Below, piece by piece: positions 25,569 through 35,074 of a DNA stretch of 64,000 nt (position 1 is the stretch's first letter; each line of letters opens with the position of its first letter). The translations under genes and the position numbers were made by a program. Under the pieces are notes generated by a model, which did not search any database, was not told where the DNA came from, and saw only the letters and a list, made by a program, of their open reading frames with translations. The stretch comes from Fidelibacterota bacterium (GTDB lineage Bacteria > Pseudomonadota > Alphaproteobacteria > Rhodospirillales > Rhodospirillaceae). The stretch is taken from positions 64,821-128,820 of the forward strand of contig CANJRA010000003.1 in NCBI GenBank assembly GCA_947476625.1, given 5' to 3'.

Positions 25569-28208
25569 ATGAAAACCGAGCAGCCCCCCAAAAACGCCCC
25601 GACTGTTATCCGTCTGGCCGATTACACGCCGCCGGACTACCAGATTGACTCCGTGGACCTGGTTTTCGACCTGGACCCGCAGGCGACCCGCGTCAAAACG
25701 ACCTTAAAAATTACCAGCGCCCACGACCGCGCCAAGGGCGTAAGGCCGCTGGAATTGAACGGCGAGCACTTAAAACTGCTGAGCATTGCCATCGACGGCA
25801 AACCTTTGGCCACCGACGCCTATGAGGTGACCGACGAAACCCTGACCATTGCCCTGCCCCCCGCCGCCTTCACGCTGGAAACCGAGGTCGAGATTAGCCC
25901 GGAGGCCAACAAGGCGCTGGAAGGTCTGTACGTTTCGCGCAGCGTGTTCTGCACCCAGTGCGAAGCCGAAGGCTTCCGCCGTATTACCTATTATCCCGAC
26001 CGCCCCGACGTGATGTCGGTGTTCCGGACCACCGTGCGCGCGCCGAAGCAAAGCCACCCGGTGCTGCTGTCTAACGGAAATCTGAGCACGCAGGGTGACC
26101 TGCCGGATGGTCGTCACTATGCCGTCTGGGACGATCCGTTCCGCAAGCCGTGTTACCTGTTCGCGCTGGTAGCGGGCGATCTCGCGCATATCGCGGACAC
26201 GTTCACCACCATGTCCGGGCGCAAAGTCGATTTGCGCATTTATGTCGAGCACGGCAAGCAAGACCGCGCCGGGTATGCCATGGACTCACTCAAGCGCTGT
26301 ATGCGCTGGGACGAGACTGCCTTTGGGCGCGAATACGACCTCGATATTTTCAACATCGTCGCGGTCAGTGACTTCAACATGGGGGCCATGGAGAACAAGG
26401 GCCTCAATATCTTTAACGACCGCTACATTCTGGCCGATCAGAACACCGCCACCGACATGGACTACTATTTGATCGAGTCCATCGTCGCGCATGAATACTT
26501 CCACAACTGGAGCGGCGACCGTGTCACCTGCCGCGACTGGTTCCAGCTCAGCCTGAAAGAGGGCCTCACGGTCTTCCGCGATCAGGAATTCACCGCCGAC
26601 ATGCGCAGCCGCGCCAACAAACGCATCGACGATGTCGAAGTGCTGCGCGTCACGCAGTTCCGCGAAGATGCCAGCCCCCTCGCCCATCCCGTGCGGCCCG
26701 AGAGCTATATCGAGATCAACAACTTTTATACGTCGACGGTCTATCAAAAAGGCGCCGAAGTCATTCGCATGATGAAGACGCTGCTGGGGCCGGAGAAATT
26801 CCGCGCGGGCATGGACCTCTATTTCAAACGGCACGACGGTGAAGCCGTCACCTGCGAAGACTTTGTCCTGTCCATGGAAGACGCTTCCGGCGTTGACCTC
26901 GAGCAATTCCGGCTGTGGTACAGCCAGGCCGGCACGCCGCGTATTACCGCCTCCTGTGAATTCGACGTCGCGCAAAAGACATTCAGCCTCACGTTGACGC
27001 AAGAATGTCCGCCGACGCCGGGCCAGCCGGACAAGAAGCCTTTTCATATTCCTGTCGCCGTGGGCCTTGTCGGCGCGACCGGCCAAGACATTCCGATTAA
27101 GACCAATGTGCTTGAGCTGAAGACGCCGCGCGAAACCTTTGTCTTTACCGATGTACCCGGGCCAAAAGCACCACGCCTGTCAATCAACCGCAACTTCGCC
27201 GCACCGCTGGTCGTCAATTTCACCCAGAGCGACGAAGACCGTGCTTTCCTCATGGCGCATGATTCCGACGCTTTCAACCGCTGGAACGCGGCGCAGGGCT
27301 ATGCGTCGACCATCATTTTGCGCGCGGTGGCCGATCTTCAGGCCGGACGCACGCCGCAGCCTGACCAGAACTTCATTGATGCTGTCGGCGTGGCGATCGC
27401 CGATGACAGTATCGCGCCGGCATTCAAAGCATCACTGCTGAGCTTGCCGACCGAAGACTACATCGCCAACTTGATGGAACGCGAAGATCCGATCAATCTT
27501 CATGCCGCGCGCAAGGCCGTGCGGCGCTTTGTGGGTGCGCATCATCGACCCGCGCTGCAGCGTCTTTACGATGCATCCCGCACCAACACGCCTTACAAGC
27601 CCGACGCCGACGGCATGGGCGAACGGCTTTTGAAGCGCACGGCGCTTGGCTATCTCGCGACCCTGGAAACACCGGAAACAACCAAGCTGGTCAAAAGCCA
27701 ATTCGACAGCGACGATAATATGACCGACCGTATGGATGCGCTTTCGATCCTCAACGCCCTGGACGCACCCGAACGCGTGCAGGCGCTAGATGCGTTCTAT
27801 GAGCAGTTCAAACAGGATCATCTGGTGGTCAACAAGTGGCTGACCGTTCAGGCCAGCGCGCCGTTGCCGGGAACGCTTGCTACGGTGAAGGCCTTGATGA
27901 ATCACAGCGCCTTCGACATCAAGAACCCCAACAAGATTCGCGCATTGATCAATACGTTCTCGTTGATGAACCCGCTTAATTTTCACGCCGCGGATGGATC
28001 GGGATACGCATTCCTTGCCGATCAGATCCTAGCCATCAACGCCTTTAATCCCCTCACCGCCGCACGCCTCGTGGCGCCTTTGGGTCGGTGGCGGCGTTTT
28101 GACCAGCAGCGACAGGCGCTGATGAAGGCGCAGCTTGAACGGTTGGCGGCAGCGCCGGGCCTATCGCGGGATGTGCTTGAGCTCGTGATGAAGGGCATCA
28201 ACGGCTAA
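25569..28208 (+). CDS. pepN: Aminopeptidase N
   Basis: Zinc M1-family peptidase that removes N-terminal residues from peptides in the cytoplasm. At 879 residues it has the length of E. coli PepN. The substrate-binding GAMENKGLNIFN and the zinc site HEYFHNWSGDR (His308, Glu309, His312, with the distal Glu in LKEGLTVFRDQEF) are intact. The C-terminal DUF3458-type helical domain is complete. It stands alone, converging on emrB with two bases between the stop codons. Confidence 0.97.
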   Translation: MKTEQPPKNAPTVIRLADYTPPDYQIDSVDLVFDLDPQATRVKTTLKITSAHDRAKGVRPLELNGEHLKLLSIAIDGKPLATDAYEVTDETLTIALPPAAFTLETEVEISPEANKALEGLYVSRSVFCTQCEAEGFRRITYYPDRPDVMSVFRTTVRAPKQSHPVLLSNGNLSTQGDLPDGRHYAVWDDPFRKPCYLFALVAGDLAHIADTFTTMSGRKVDLRIYVEHGKQDRAGYAMDSLKRCMRWDETAFGREYDLDIFNIVAVSDFNMGAMENKGLNIFNDRYILADQNTATDMDYYLIESIVAHEYFHNWSGDRVTCRDWFQLSLKEGLTVFRDQEFTADMRSRANKRIDDVEVLRVTQFREDASPLAHPVRPESYIEINNFYTSTVYQKGAEVIRMMKTLLGPEKFRAGMDLYFKRHDGEAVTCEDFVLSMEDASGVDLEQFRLWYSQAGTPRITASCEFDVAQKTFSLTLTQECPPTPGQPDKKPFHIPVAVGLVGATGQDIPIKTNVLELKTPRETFVFTDVPGPKAPRLSINRNFAAPLVVNFTQSDEDRAFLMAHDSDAFNRWNAAQGYASTIILRAVADLQAGRTPQPDQNFIDAVGVAIADDSIAPAFKASLLSLPTEDYIANLMEREDPINLHAARKAVRRFVGAHHRPALQRLYDASRTNTPYKPDADGMGERLLKRTALGYLATLETPETTKLVKSQFDSDDNMTDRMDALSILNALDAPERVQALDAFYEQFKQDHLVVNKWLTVQASAPLPGTLATVKALMNHSAFDIKNPNKIRALINTFSLMNPLNFHAADGSGYAFLADQILAINAFNPLTAARLVAPLGRWRRFDQQRQALMKAQLERLAAAPGLSRDVLELVMKGING

Positions 28209-28210
28209 GC

Positions 28211-29740
28211 TTACATCTCGACGACGGCATGCTCCGTGGGGCTGGGCGCGAACTTACGCTTACGCAGCAATAAGATGAATGGAATGGTGATGGCGGTAAT
28301 GATCGTCATCAGCACGAAGGCGTCGATATAGGCGATCATCGCAGCTTGACGCGTTACGACGCCGTTCAAAATAGCGACCCCCTGCGGCCCGGACATTATC
28401 GGAAGTTCGGTGATCATGTTCTGCACCGGTCGGCTGAGTGGTGTGATGTGCTCACTCAAGAGAGCATGATTGGTTTGAGTTTGGCGCGAGATAATGTTCG
28501 TGACGAGGGTGATGCCGATACTGCTGCCGATGGTACGAATCAGGCTGTTAATCGACGTCGCTTGCACGCGGTAGGTCGGCAGCAGCGTGCCGAACGCCAA
28601 CATCGTCATCGGCGAGAAGAACAAGCCTATGCCCACACCTTGCAATGCACCGCTGACAATTAATTCGTGCGACGTGACGTTAAGATCGAACCCCGCCATA
28701 TAGTACATAGAGTACGACGTCATGGCCGTGCCGATCATCATCAGCAGGCGCGAATCTATAAATTTCACAAGTCTGGCTGAAAGACCCATGGCGATGAACA
28801 TGCCAATGCCGCGCGGCATCATCAGAAAGCCAGTCTCGATGACGGGATATCCCAAAAGACTTTGCAGCATAGTCGGCAGTAGCGCCATGGTCGCAAAGAT
28901 CGTCAGGCCGCTGATGAATCCTAACGTCGTGCCGGTCACAAAATTAAGATCTTTGAACATTTTCAGATTGATAAACGGATTATTGGTCGTCAGAACGTGA
29001 ACGATGAACAGATAGAACGAGATGGCCGCTATGCCGGCCTCTATCAGAATCTCCAGCGACAAAAACCAGTCTTGAGTCTCGCCGCGGTCCAGCATCAGCT
29101 GAAACGACGCCAGAGCAATGGCGATAAACGCGAAGCCCTTGAAATCGAAATTCGGCATCGTGGTTTTCTTGTGGCCTGGCATAAAGATCCAGATGCCGAC
29201 CAGGCACAGCAAACCAATCGGCATATTGATGAAGAAACACCAGCGCCATCCCCAGGTATCGGTGATGTAGCCGCCGATGGTCGGCCCGATCACCGGTCCC
29301 AGAACCACACCCATGCCCCAAATGGACAATGCCGAGCCGTGTTTTTCGGGGGGATAAATATTCAAAATAACCGTCTGCGCGAGCGGCACTAAACCCGCGC
29401 CTGCAAATCCTTGGATGATGCGAAAGATCACCATTTCCGGCAGGTTCTGCGCGATGCCGCACAGCATGGAAGCAACCGTGAAGGTGCCGACCATGAATAA
29501 GAACACATACTTTGTACCGAAGCGTTCGGTCAGATAACCGATCAACGTCATACCAATGGCCGAGGCCACCACATACGACGTCAGAACCCAGATGATCTGG
29601 TCCTGGGCGGCATTCATGCTGCCTTGCATATGCGGCAGAGCGACGTTGGCGATGGTCGTGTCCAACGTCTGCATCACCGCCGCCGCCATAATGACGATGG
29701 TGATGATGATCGTTTGGCCGGTGACCTTCAAATCAGACAT
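28211..29740 (-). CDS. emrB: DHA2-family drug efflux transporter (EmrB-like)
   Basis: 14-helix major facilitator that pumps drugs with proton antiport. The 509 residues include the DHA2 motifs LDTTIANVALPHMQGSM, GYLTERFGTKYVF and the motif-C-like WGMGVVLGPVIGPTIGGYI. In E. coli EmrB works with the membrane-fusion protein EmrA and an outer-membrane channel. Here emrA lies 12 bases upstream in the same operon, with a MarR regulator in front. The drug range is unknown. Confidence 0.9.
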   Translation of the reverse strand: MSDLKVTGQTIIITIVIMAAAVMQTLDTTIANVALPHMQGSMNAAQDQIIWVLTSYVVASAIGMTLIGYLTERFGTKYVFLFMVGTFTVASMLCGIAQNLPEMVIFRIIQGFAGAGLVPLAQTVILNIYPPEKHGSALSIWGMGVVLGPVIGPTIGGYITDTWGWRWCFFINMPIGLLCLVGIWIFMPGHKKTTMPNFDFKGFAFIAIALASFQLMLDRGETQDWFLSLEILIEAGIAAISFYLFIVHVLTTNNPFINLKMFKDLNFVTGTTLGFISGLTIFATMALLPTMLQSLLGYPVIETGFLMMPRGIGMFIAMGLSARLVKFIDSRLLMMIGTAMTSYSMYYMAGFDLNVTSHELIVSGALQGVGIGLFFSPMTMLAFGTLLPTYRVQATSINSLIRTIGSSIGITLVTNIISRQTQTNHALLSEHITPLSRPVQNMITELPIMSGPQGVAILNGVVTRQAAMIAYIDAFVLMTIITAITIPFILLLRKRKFAPSPTEHAVVEM

Positions 29741-29752
29741 GGAAAGCCGCGT

Positions 29753-30829
29753 CTAGTTCAACAGCCGCTGGAGGCGCGTACGCCCGGTATCGACATCGGC
29801 AACAACGCTCATGCCTGCGCGCAAGATCTCATTCTCATCGGGATTGTCGACCGAGATACGCACCGGAATGCGCTGCACGACCTTGATCCAGTTGCCCGTC
29901 GAATTTTGCGCGGGAAGCACCGAGAATTCTGCTCCGGTGGCGCCGGCAATGCTTTCAACACGTCCATGGAAAATCTTTCCCGGATACGTATCGACGCCGA
30001 TTTCCACGGGCTGATTGAGTTTCATAAGCGTGAGGTCGGTTTCCTTGAAGTTCGCTTCAATCCACACGCCATGCGTGGAAACCACACTCAACAGCGGCAC
30101 GCCCGTGCGGGCATATTCGCCAAGCTTGGGCAAACCAACCACCGTTCCATCGAACGGCGCAACGACGACGGACCAGCCCAGAAGATGTTCGGCCGCGATC
30201 TTGGAGGTGTAAGCAACCTTATAACTCGGCAATGTCTCGGGCGCGGCCTTGGGGTCGCCATTGAGGCGCGCCAGGATTTCGGCCTCCTCTTGCTTGAGAA
30301 GGGTGATGTTCTGACGCGCAGATTCTAACGCGTGGCGCGCTTCATCCAGTTTCGCGGCAGCAACAAAGTTATTGGCCGCCAGCGCCGACTGACGTTTGAA
30401 CTCGCGGTCGGCAAAAGCGACGTTGCCCTGCATGATGGCAAGCGATGCCTCTTTTTGCGCATAACGCGCCTTATCGCTTTGGATGCTCGTCAGCGCGTTT
30501 TGCAACTGCGCTTCGCTTGACGCTAGGCCGAGGCGGAAATTGGTGTCGTCCAACGTGAGCAGCTTTTGGCCCTTCGTGACCGTTTGATTCTCGCCCACGA
30601 ATAAAGCCGTCACCGAGCCCGAGACTTGCGGGCTCAGCGAGGCGATATCGGTTTTGACGTAAGCGTTGTCGGTGCCGACATAGCGGCCGCTTGTTAGATA
30701 CCAGCCAACCGCCGCCACAATCGCGACGGCGGGAACCACCACCATCAAGATGCGCCTCAGAAATTGCCTCTGGTTAGGGGCGTTTTCGTCGAGCGACGAT
30801 TGAAGTGATACCTTCGATTCTGCATTCAT
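29753..30829 (-). CDS. emrA: HlyD-type membrane fusion protein (EmrA-like)
   Basis: 358 residues: a short cytoplasmic tail, one membrane helix (RILMVVVPAVAIVAAVGWYL), then the lipoyl/coiled-coil/beta-barrel layout of periplasmic adaptors (RYVGTDNAYVKTDIASLSPQVSG, a long helical hairpin, and VVAPFDGTVVGLPKLGEYA). It links the EmrB pump to an outer-membrane channel; no channel gene is seen nearby. It overlaps the upstream marR gene by four bases. Confidence 0.9.
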   Translation of the reverse strand: MNAESKVSLQSSLDENAPNQRQFLRRILMVVVPAVAIVAAVGWYLTSGRYVGTDNAYVKTDIASLSPQVSGSVTALFVGENQTVTKGQKLLTLDDTNFRLGLASSEAQLQNALTSIQSDKARYAQKEASLAIMQGNVAFADREFKRQSALAANNFVAAAKLDEARHALESARQNITLLKQEEAEILARLNGDPKAAPETLPSYKVAYTSKIAAEHLLGWSVVVAPFDGTVVGLPKLGEYARTGVPLLSVVSTHGVWIEANFKETDLTLMKLNQPVEIGVDTYPGKIFHGRVESIAGATGAEFSVLPAQNSTGNWIKVVQRIPVRISVDNPDENEILRAGMSVVADVDTGRTRLQRLLN

Positions 30830-31320
30830 GGCGTTGGCCGGCCGGTCTGCGTTAAATTTATGCTTTTGCGGGCGAGCTTGGCCTCGGCTTTGCCAAAGTT
30901 CGATCTGATGCGGATCAAAAGTTCGATCGTGTCCCGCTGCTCTTCTTCCGTCAGCCCCTTGCTGGCGATCATCTGTATTTCGTCGCCAACGTTGTGGAGA
31001 ATTTTCAGGATCGGGAGCGCGCGCGGAGTGATGGACAGTTGGATGATGCGCTTGTCGCTTGGATCGGGTGTGCGCTCGATCAGCCCGGTTTTCTCCATGC
31101 GGGTCAGAATGCGCGCAACGGCAATCGGCTGCATTTCCAGGATGTCGGCGAGGCCCGCCTGACTGATGCCTTCATTGCGTTCCAAAAGCCAAAGCGTCTG
31201 CCACTGCCCCTGGGTAAAACCATGGCTGCGAGCGCGGCGATTGAAATGCCGGCGGACAGTCCGCGAAGTTTCATAAATTTCGCGAACAATCGTAAGGGGA
31301 TTGAGATGATGATGTACCAT
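30826..31320 (-). CDS. MarR-family transcriptional regulator
   Basis: 164-residue winged-helix regulator. It has the recognition region ISQAGLADILEMQPIAVARILTRMEKTGLIERTPDPSDKRIIQLSIT, ending in the DxRxxxxxLT-like wing. First gene of the efflux operon marR-emrA-emrB, overlapping emrA by four bases, so it very likely represses its own operon and is released by a pump substrate. A group of GTATAC repeats lies just upstream. Confidence 0.88.
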   Translation of the reverse strand: MVHHHLNPLTIVREIYETSRTVRRHFNRRARSHGFTQGQWQTLWLLERNEGISQAGLADILEMQPIAVARILTRMEKTGLIERTPDPSDKRIIQLSITPRALPILKILHNVGDEIQMIASKGLTEEEQRDTIELLIRIRSNFGKAEAKLARKSINLTQTGRPTP

Positions 31321-31349
31321 GACGACGATTTACCATACTAAAAGGATTG

Positions 31350-31405
31350 GTATACAGCATATACTATATGACATGTATACGAGTCAGCCATGCAGATTTG
31401 CATGG
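31350..31405. promoter_or_regulatory. Probable operator region of the efflux operon
   Basis: The gap before marR holds GTATAC at 31350-31355 and again at 31375-31380, with a related ATATAC between them. A separate perfect inverted repeat, CCATGCA-GATT-TGCATGG, lies at 31388-31405. MarR proteins commonly bind such palindromes overlapping their own promoter. Binding is an inference from position and symmetry. Confidence 0.4.
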
Positions 31406-31421
31406 ATTTATCTAACTGATT

Positions 31422-32664
31422 TCAAATGATATTTTTAGCGTATTGCTTGGCGAGTGCCGGCACGAACGAGGGCGTGCGTGATGATACGGCAATGCCTGCA
31501 CCAGCGGCTGCGATCAGAATCTCTTCCATGTCGCGGCAATAGCTCCAGAACTCTTCCTCATAGTTTCGGTCCCAGAACCCGGCATGGACCCGGTGGGTGA
31601 CGGCCATTTTGCCCATGTAGTCGTCTTCATTGGCATGGGACCAAGGTTTGGTCGCGGCAGCAAACGGCATGCAATCGCAGCCGTAGATATCGACCTTCTT
31701 GGAGATCGTGAACGCCACCGGCAGAACAATCATGGTGAAAATATTCGCCGTGGCGGCCGTGATGAATTCCTTGGTTAGGTCGACATTGAAGCGCGGACGC
31801 CGGTCGTTACCGATACCGATAATGTGCGCATGCGCTTTGGGCGCGACCACTTCGCGGAAATAAGGCACGTAGCCAAGCTGCGTGATCACGACGCGATTCG
31901 GATCGGTCATGGCGCGCACTAAATCCTGCCGGAACCGGCCAGCATAGAGCGGGGCGCCGCAATGCTGGATCGGATCGCCGCAGAATATCAATTTGGGGTT
32001 TCAGATGCGCGAGTGCGGCTTCGTCGGCGATGGTCGAATTGCAGATGGCGCGCAACGCGGGGCCGGGATCGAACTTGGTCTCGACCACGCGCGCCAAGGA
32101 CGGCCCATTGCCGAAAGCGCTGACCGGCCGATTTTTCCATGTCTTCAAGTGCTGCGAAAAAACCGCGCAACAATCGGTCACCAGCTTCTCGAGTTCCGAC
32201 TGCGCAAAAAGTTGATAGATGAAACAAATCACCGATAGCGTTTCTTGTTGAACCGTGTGCGGATCGGCCCATATCAGTTCTGCACCGGTTTGAGCGGCAA
32301 TGCGGCGCGCGGCGGCCACGGCTTGTTCGCTCTGCGTATCCCAGACAATGATGCCTTTTAATTTGGGATAGCGTGCTTTTGTGTACTACGATGGATCGAG
32401 CGCGGAGTCTTGTAACAGAGTCACTTTGTCTGTGTAACGCGGTGCATAACTGGCGATGACCGGATCGAGATCGCGGTTGAGATAGACCTTGGCTATGGTT
32501 AGGATTTTCCCCGCATCAAGCAGCGCAAAATCGTCGCCGGCGTAGGGAAAAATCAGCCGCTCGATTTTGGGCAACGCCGGGAGAAAATGCCAAACGCTGC
32601 GAAAGAGCTGATCAAACAGCGCCGGTCGCGTCGGGAATGGTGGATAGAACAAAATATCGACCAT
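31422..32664 (-). pseudogene. Broken gene, possible DUF115/MptE-like glycan protein
   Basis: The frame opens at ATG 32664 (MVDILFYPPFPTRPALF), meets an in-frame TAG at 32388-32386, continues in the same frame (YTKARYPKLKGIIVWDTQSEQ) and then shifts by one base near 31990. It finishes as LIFCGDPIQHCGAPLYAGRF and on to AKQYAKNII. Joined, it would be about 410 residues. SAFGNGPSLARVV followed by FCGDPIQH recalls DUF115/MptE-like proteins of flagellar or surface glycosylation, but the match is weak. Two independent lesions argue for a true pseudogene rather than one sequencing error. Confidence 0.75.
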
Positions 32665-32751
32665 GAAGCGCAATCCTACCTTCCGGCATCGTTTTGGCCA
32701 ATGCCGGGTTTGTTGTGTACGCAATAACTTCGCTTATCAGGGAGAATACCA

Positions 32752-33483
32752 ATGATGATGACTTCGCTACGCCGGGTTGCCGGCGCTGTGGCTTTGGCAA
32801 TGACGTTGGCCACCCCCGTGTTTGCCGCGCCGTCGATGGACTCACCGACCGAGGCTAAGCTCAAGACCGTGCTGTCGGGCACGCAACGCAGCGAAGCCAA
32901 CAAAATGCGCGACCCTCACCGTCATCCGCTCGAGACCCTCAAGTTCTTCGGTTTCAAACAGGACATGGCCGTACTTGAGATCAATCCAGGTGGCGCGGGC
33001 TGGTGGAAGGAATTCCTTCAGCCTCTGTTGGCCGAGAAAGGCAAATATGTCGGAGCGTCGCTCCAGGTCGGCGGCCCAGCGCTCGTACCGCCGGGATCGA
33101 TGGACATGGTGCTGACCTTCCGCAATTTGCATAACTACCTGATGAGCGACAACGTGAAGCCCGCAATCGGCATCATGTTTGCGGCGTTGAAGCCGGGTGG
33201 CTACCTGGGCATCGAGGAGCATCGCGCTCCTACGACAGCCGCGCAGGATCCGAAGGCCATGTCGGGCTATGTGCGTGAAGACTATGCAATCAAGTTGTTT
33301 GAAGACGCCGGTTTCAAATTCGTCGCCAAGTCCGAGATCAATGCCAACCCTAAGGACACTAAAGATTATCCGAAGGGTGTCTGGACACTGCCGCCGAATT
33401 ACGCGGCCGGCGATAAGGAAAAATATGCAGCCATCGGTGAAAGCGATCGCTTCACCCTGCTGTTCCAGAAGCCTGAAAAATAG
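32752..33483 (+). CDS. Exported SAM-methyltransferase-like protein
   Basis: 243 residues with a Sec signal peptide (MTSLRRVAGAVALAMTLATPVFAAP) and then a class I methyltransferase-like fold. Motif I appears as VLEINPGGAGWWKEFLQPLL, followed by MVLTFRNLHNYL and ALKPGGYLGIEEHRAP. Such exported methyltransferase-like proteins are widespread in Proteobacteria and their activity is unknown, because S-adenosylmethionine is not expected in the periplasm. AGGGAGA precedes the ATG. It is intact although flanked on both sides by pseudogenes. Confidence 0.82.
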   Translation: MMMTSLRRVAGAVALAMTLATPVFAAPSMDSPTEAKLKTVLSGTQRSEANKMRDPHRHPLETLKFFGFKQDMAVLEINPGGAGWWKEFLQPLLAEKGKYVGASLQVGGPALVPPGSMDMVLTFRNLHNYLMSDNVKPAIGIMFAALKPGGYLGIEEHRAPTTAAQDPKAMSGYVREDYAIKLFEDAGFKFVAKSEINANPKDTKDYPKGVWTLPPNYAAGDKEKYAAIGESDRFTLLFQKPEK

Positions 33484-33497
33484 AAGGTTGTTTTTTG

Positions 33498-33546
33498 GCG
33501 CGTCATCTTATCGGAAAACCGATAGTCACTTTTCCGGATCACGCGC
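33498..33546. repeat. Palindromic intergenic repeat, copy A
   Basis: Outer arms 33498-33507 and 33537-33546 pair at nine of ten positions. An inner helix of CGGAAAA with TTTTCCG has an 11-base loop. The core is shared with copy B at 60511-60558, while the outer arms differ in a compensating way. Both copies sit at the very end of a minus-strand gene and are preceded on the plus strand by a T run. It looks like a REP-type mobile or structural element. Confidence 0.7.
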
Positions 33547-34416
33547 TCAGTTACCGTCGGCGCTGGCGCGGCAGATTTGATTGGTCTGCTTGAGCTGGTT
33601 GCATACCGCTTCGGCATCGGCGACGGAATTGAACGGACCAGCTATGACGCGATAGAACGTGCCCTAGCCGAGTTCGACCTTGCGAATAACCTGCCTGAGT
33701 GACGCCAGCGTGGTTTTGTTCTGCAAGACGATTTCCTGCCATCACTGCTTGGCGGAGTCTTCCGAACGGAATGATCCAAGATGCACGACAGGACCGGTGA
33801 TATCGGCCGGTGCCTCTGCGGCAGACGGCGCGGCTCCGGCAGCTTTGCCTTTGGCCGGCGCGGCTTTGGATGCAGATTTCTTATCGCTGTCCGTTTCCTG
33901 CGAGGGCAACAGCCCAGTCCGCAAGACATGCTCGATGGCGGCTTTTTCCGCTTCGAACTCTGACGTCGTGATCAGATTTTTGACGCGTAGCGCATCTAGG
34001 TGCCCAACCATCGCGGCACCTTGAATGACGTCGGCCGGCGGCGGCTTGCGTTCCATGCGATCTTCCGGCGCTTGCGGCAAAAGCGCATTGATAATCATTG
34101 TGCGTTCCATCGCGTGTTGCGGGGCCGTAATCGCGCGCATTTCAAACGAACGGCGCAATGCTGCCAAGCGCGCGACAATCGCATCGCTGCCCGGAACGGA
34201 ACGCTCTAATCCCCCACCCGCAGGATCTTTGGTATAGGGCAGCAAGGCGCCAACATTCGCGGCGCGGCGGCGCGCATATTCTTCCTGCGTAATCAGGCTT
34301 TCGTCTTGCAAGCGCCGCAACGTTTCAAAGCGCTGCATGACGTTCTTTTCCGCGGCGGTCATGGGAATGTCGCCGAGACCGCGCGAAATCACCGGCATCT
34401 TGCCTGGCTCAACCAC
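33547..34416 (-). pseudogene. SPOR-domain protein with two internal stops
   Basis: One continuous frame of 290 codons interrupted by TGA at 33744-33742 and TAG at 33666-33664. Codons on both sides are in register: VVHLGSFRSEDSAKQ, stop, WQEIVLQNKTTLASLRQVI, then VELG, stop, GTFYRVIAGPFNSVADAEAVC. Together these form a complete SPOR domain, which binds denuded septal peptidoglycan. The upstream part has helical repeats (RFETLRRLQDESLITQEEYARRR) like short SHOCT-type segments. An earlier frameshift near 34460 probably cost the start and signal. The intact protein would have been an envelope or division factor. Confidence 0.82.
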
Positions 34417-34546
34417 GGCCGGGACAAATTCGCGGGTGTCCAGAATGGGCGCAGTCGTTGCCGAGGAGATACCACGGTTTCGTCATCCGTCGGCAGCTTG
34501 CCGGCGGCGGGCACACCAAGCGCAAACACGGCGCCTAGTTGGCGCC

Positions 34547-35072
34547 ATGATGAAACTCACAGGACTGACCGCGACTGGTCTCGCCCGATCGGCCGGCCTT
34601 ACGCCGTCGACAATTAACCGCTTCATGCATAAGCCGGTGCGCCACGCCCTCAGCCAGCGCGCCGACGCCGGTTGCCGGTGTTGCCGCCGACCTGCCGGTT
34701 CTGATGGCCGCCACGCAGGGCATCAACGTAACCAAAGGCGACTTCGCACGCGCCCCGTTCAAAACCCAGCGCCCGCCCTTCCTGGCCGACGACCCGAATG
34801 CTTTTGCGATTTTTATGCCGGATGAGTCCATGATGCCGCGCTTTGATGCCGGCGATATTTTGTACGTCAGCCCCGCCCGCAACGTGGAGGGTGCAAAACG
34901 TGATGTGGTCATTGATCGCAACGGCCGCGGCTTTGTTATCGGCAGCCTATTGAGCGCAACATCGAGCGGTGATCGCAGCGCGACGTTCTCGCCGCAGAGC
35001 CGCACCACATTCGAGCGCGATAAAATCCTCGGACCTTACCGGATCGTCGGCGTGCAGCGTTTGGATGGATAA
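34547..35072 (+). pseudogene. S24/LexA-like regulator, frameshifted
   Basis: The N-terminal helix-turn-helix is clear (KLTGLTATGLARSAGLTPSTINRFM, then HALSQR). The frame is lost at about 34660 and resumes in another frame as PVAGVAADLPVLMAATQGINV. The S24 peptidase-like domain follows: AIFMPDESMMPRFDAGDILYVSPARNVEGAKRDVVI. In S24 regulators the Ser in the DESMMP-type motif and a Lys (here in GAKRDVV) form the self-cleavage dyad. The linker is shorter than normal, so a deletion caused the shift. The C-terminal part alone is open from 34704 but would lack DNA binding. Nothing phage-like lies around it. Confidence 0.75.
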
Positions 35073-35074
35073 CG

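Noticed and set aside
34547-35072. Prophage repressor and a hidden prophage
   Set aside because: No integrase, structural or lysis gene is nearby, and neighbours are chromosomal. S24-type regulators also occur outside phages.
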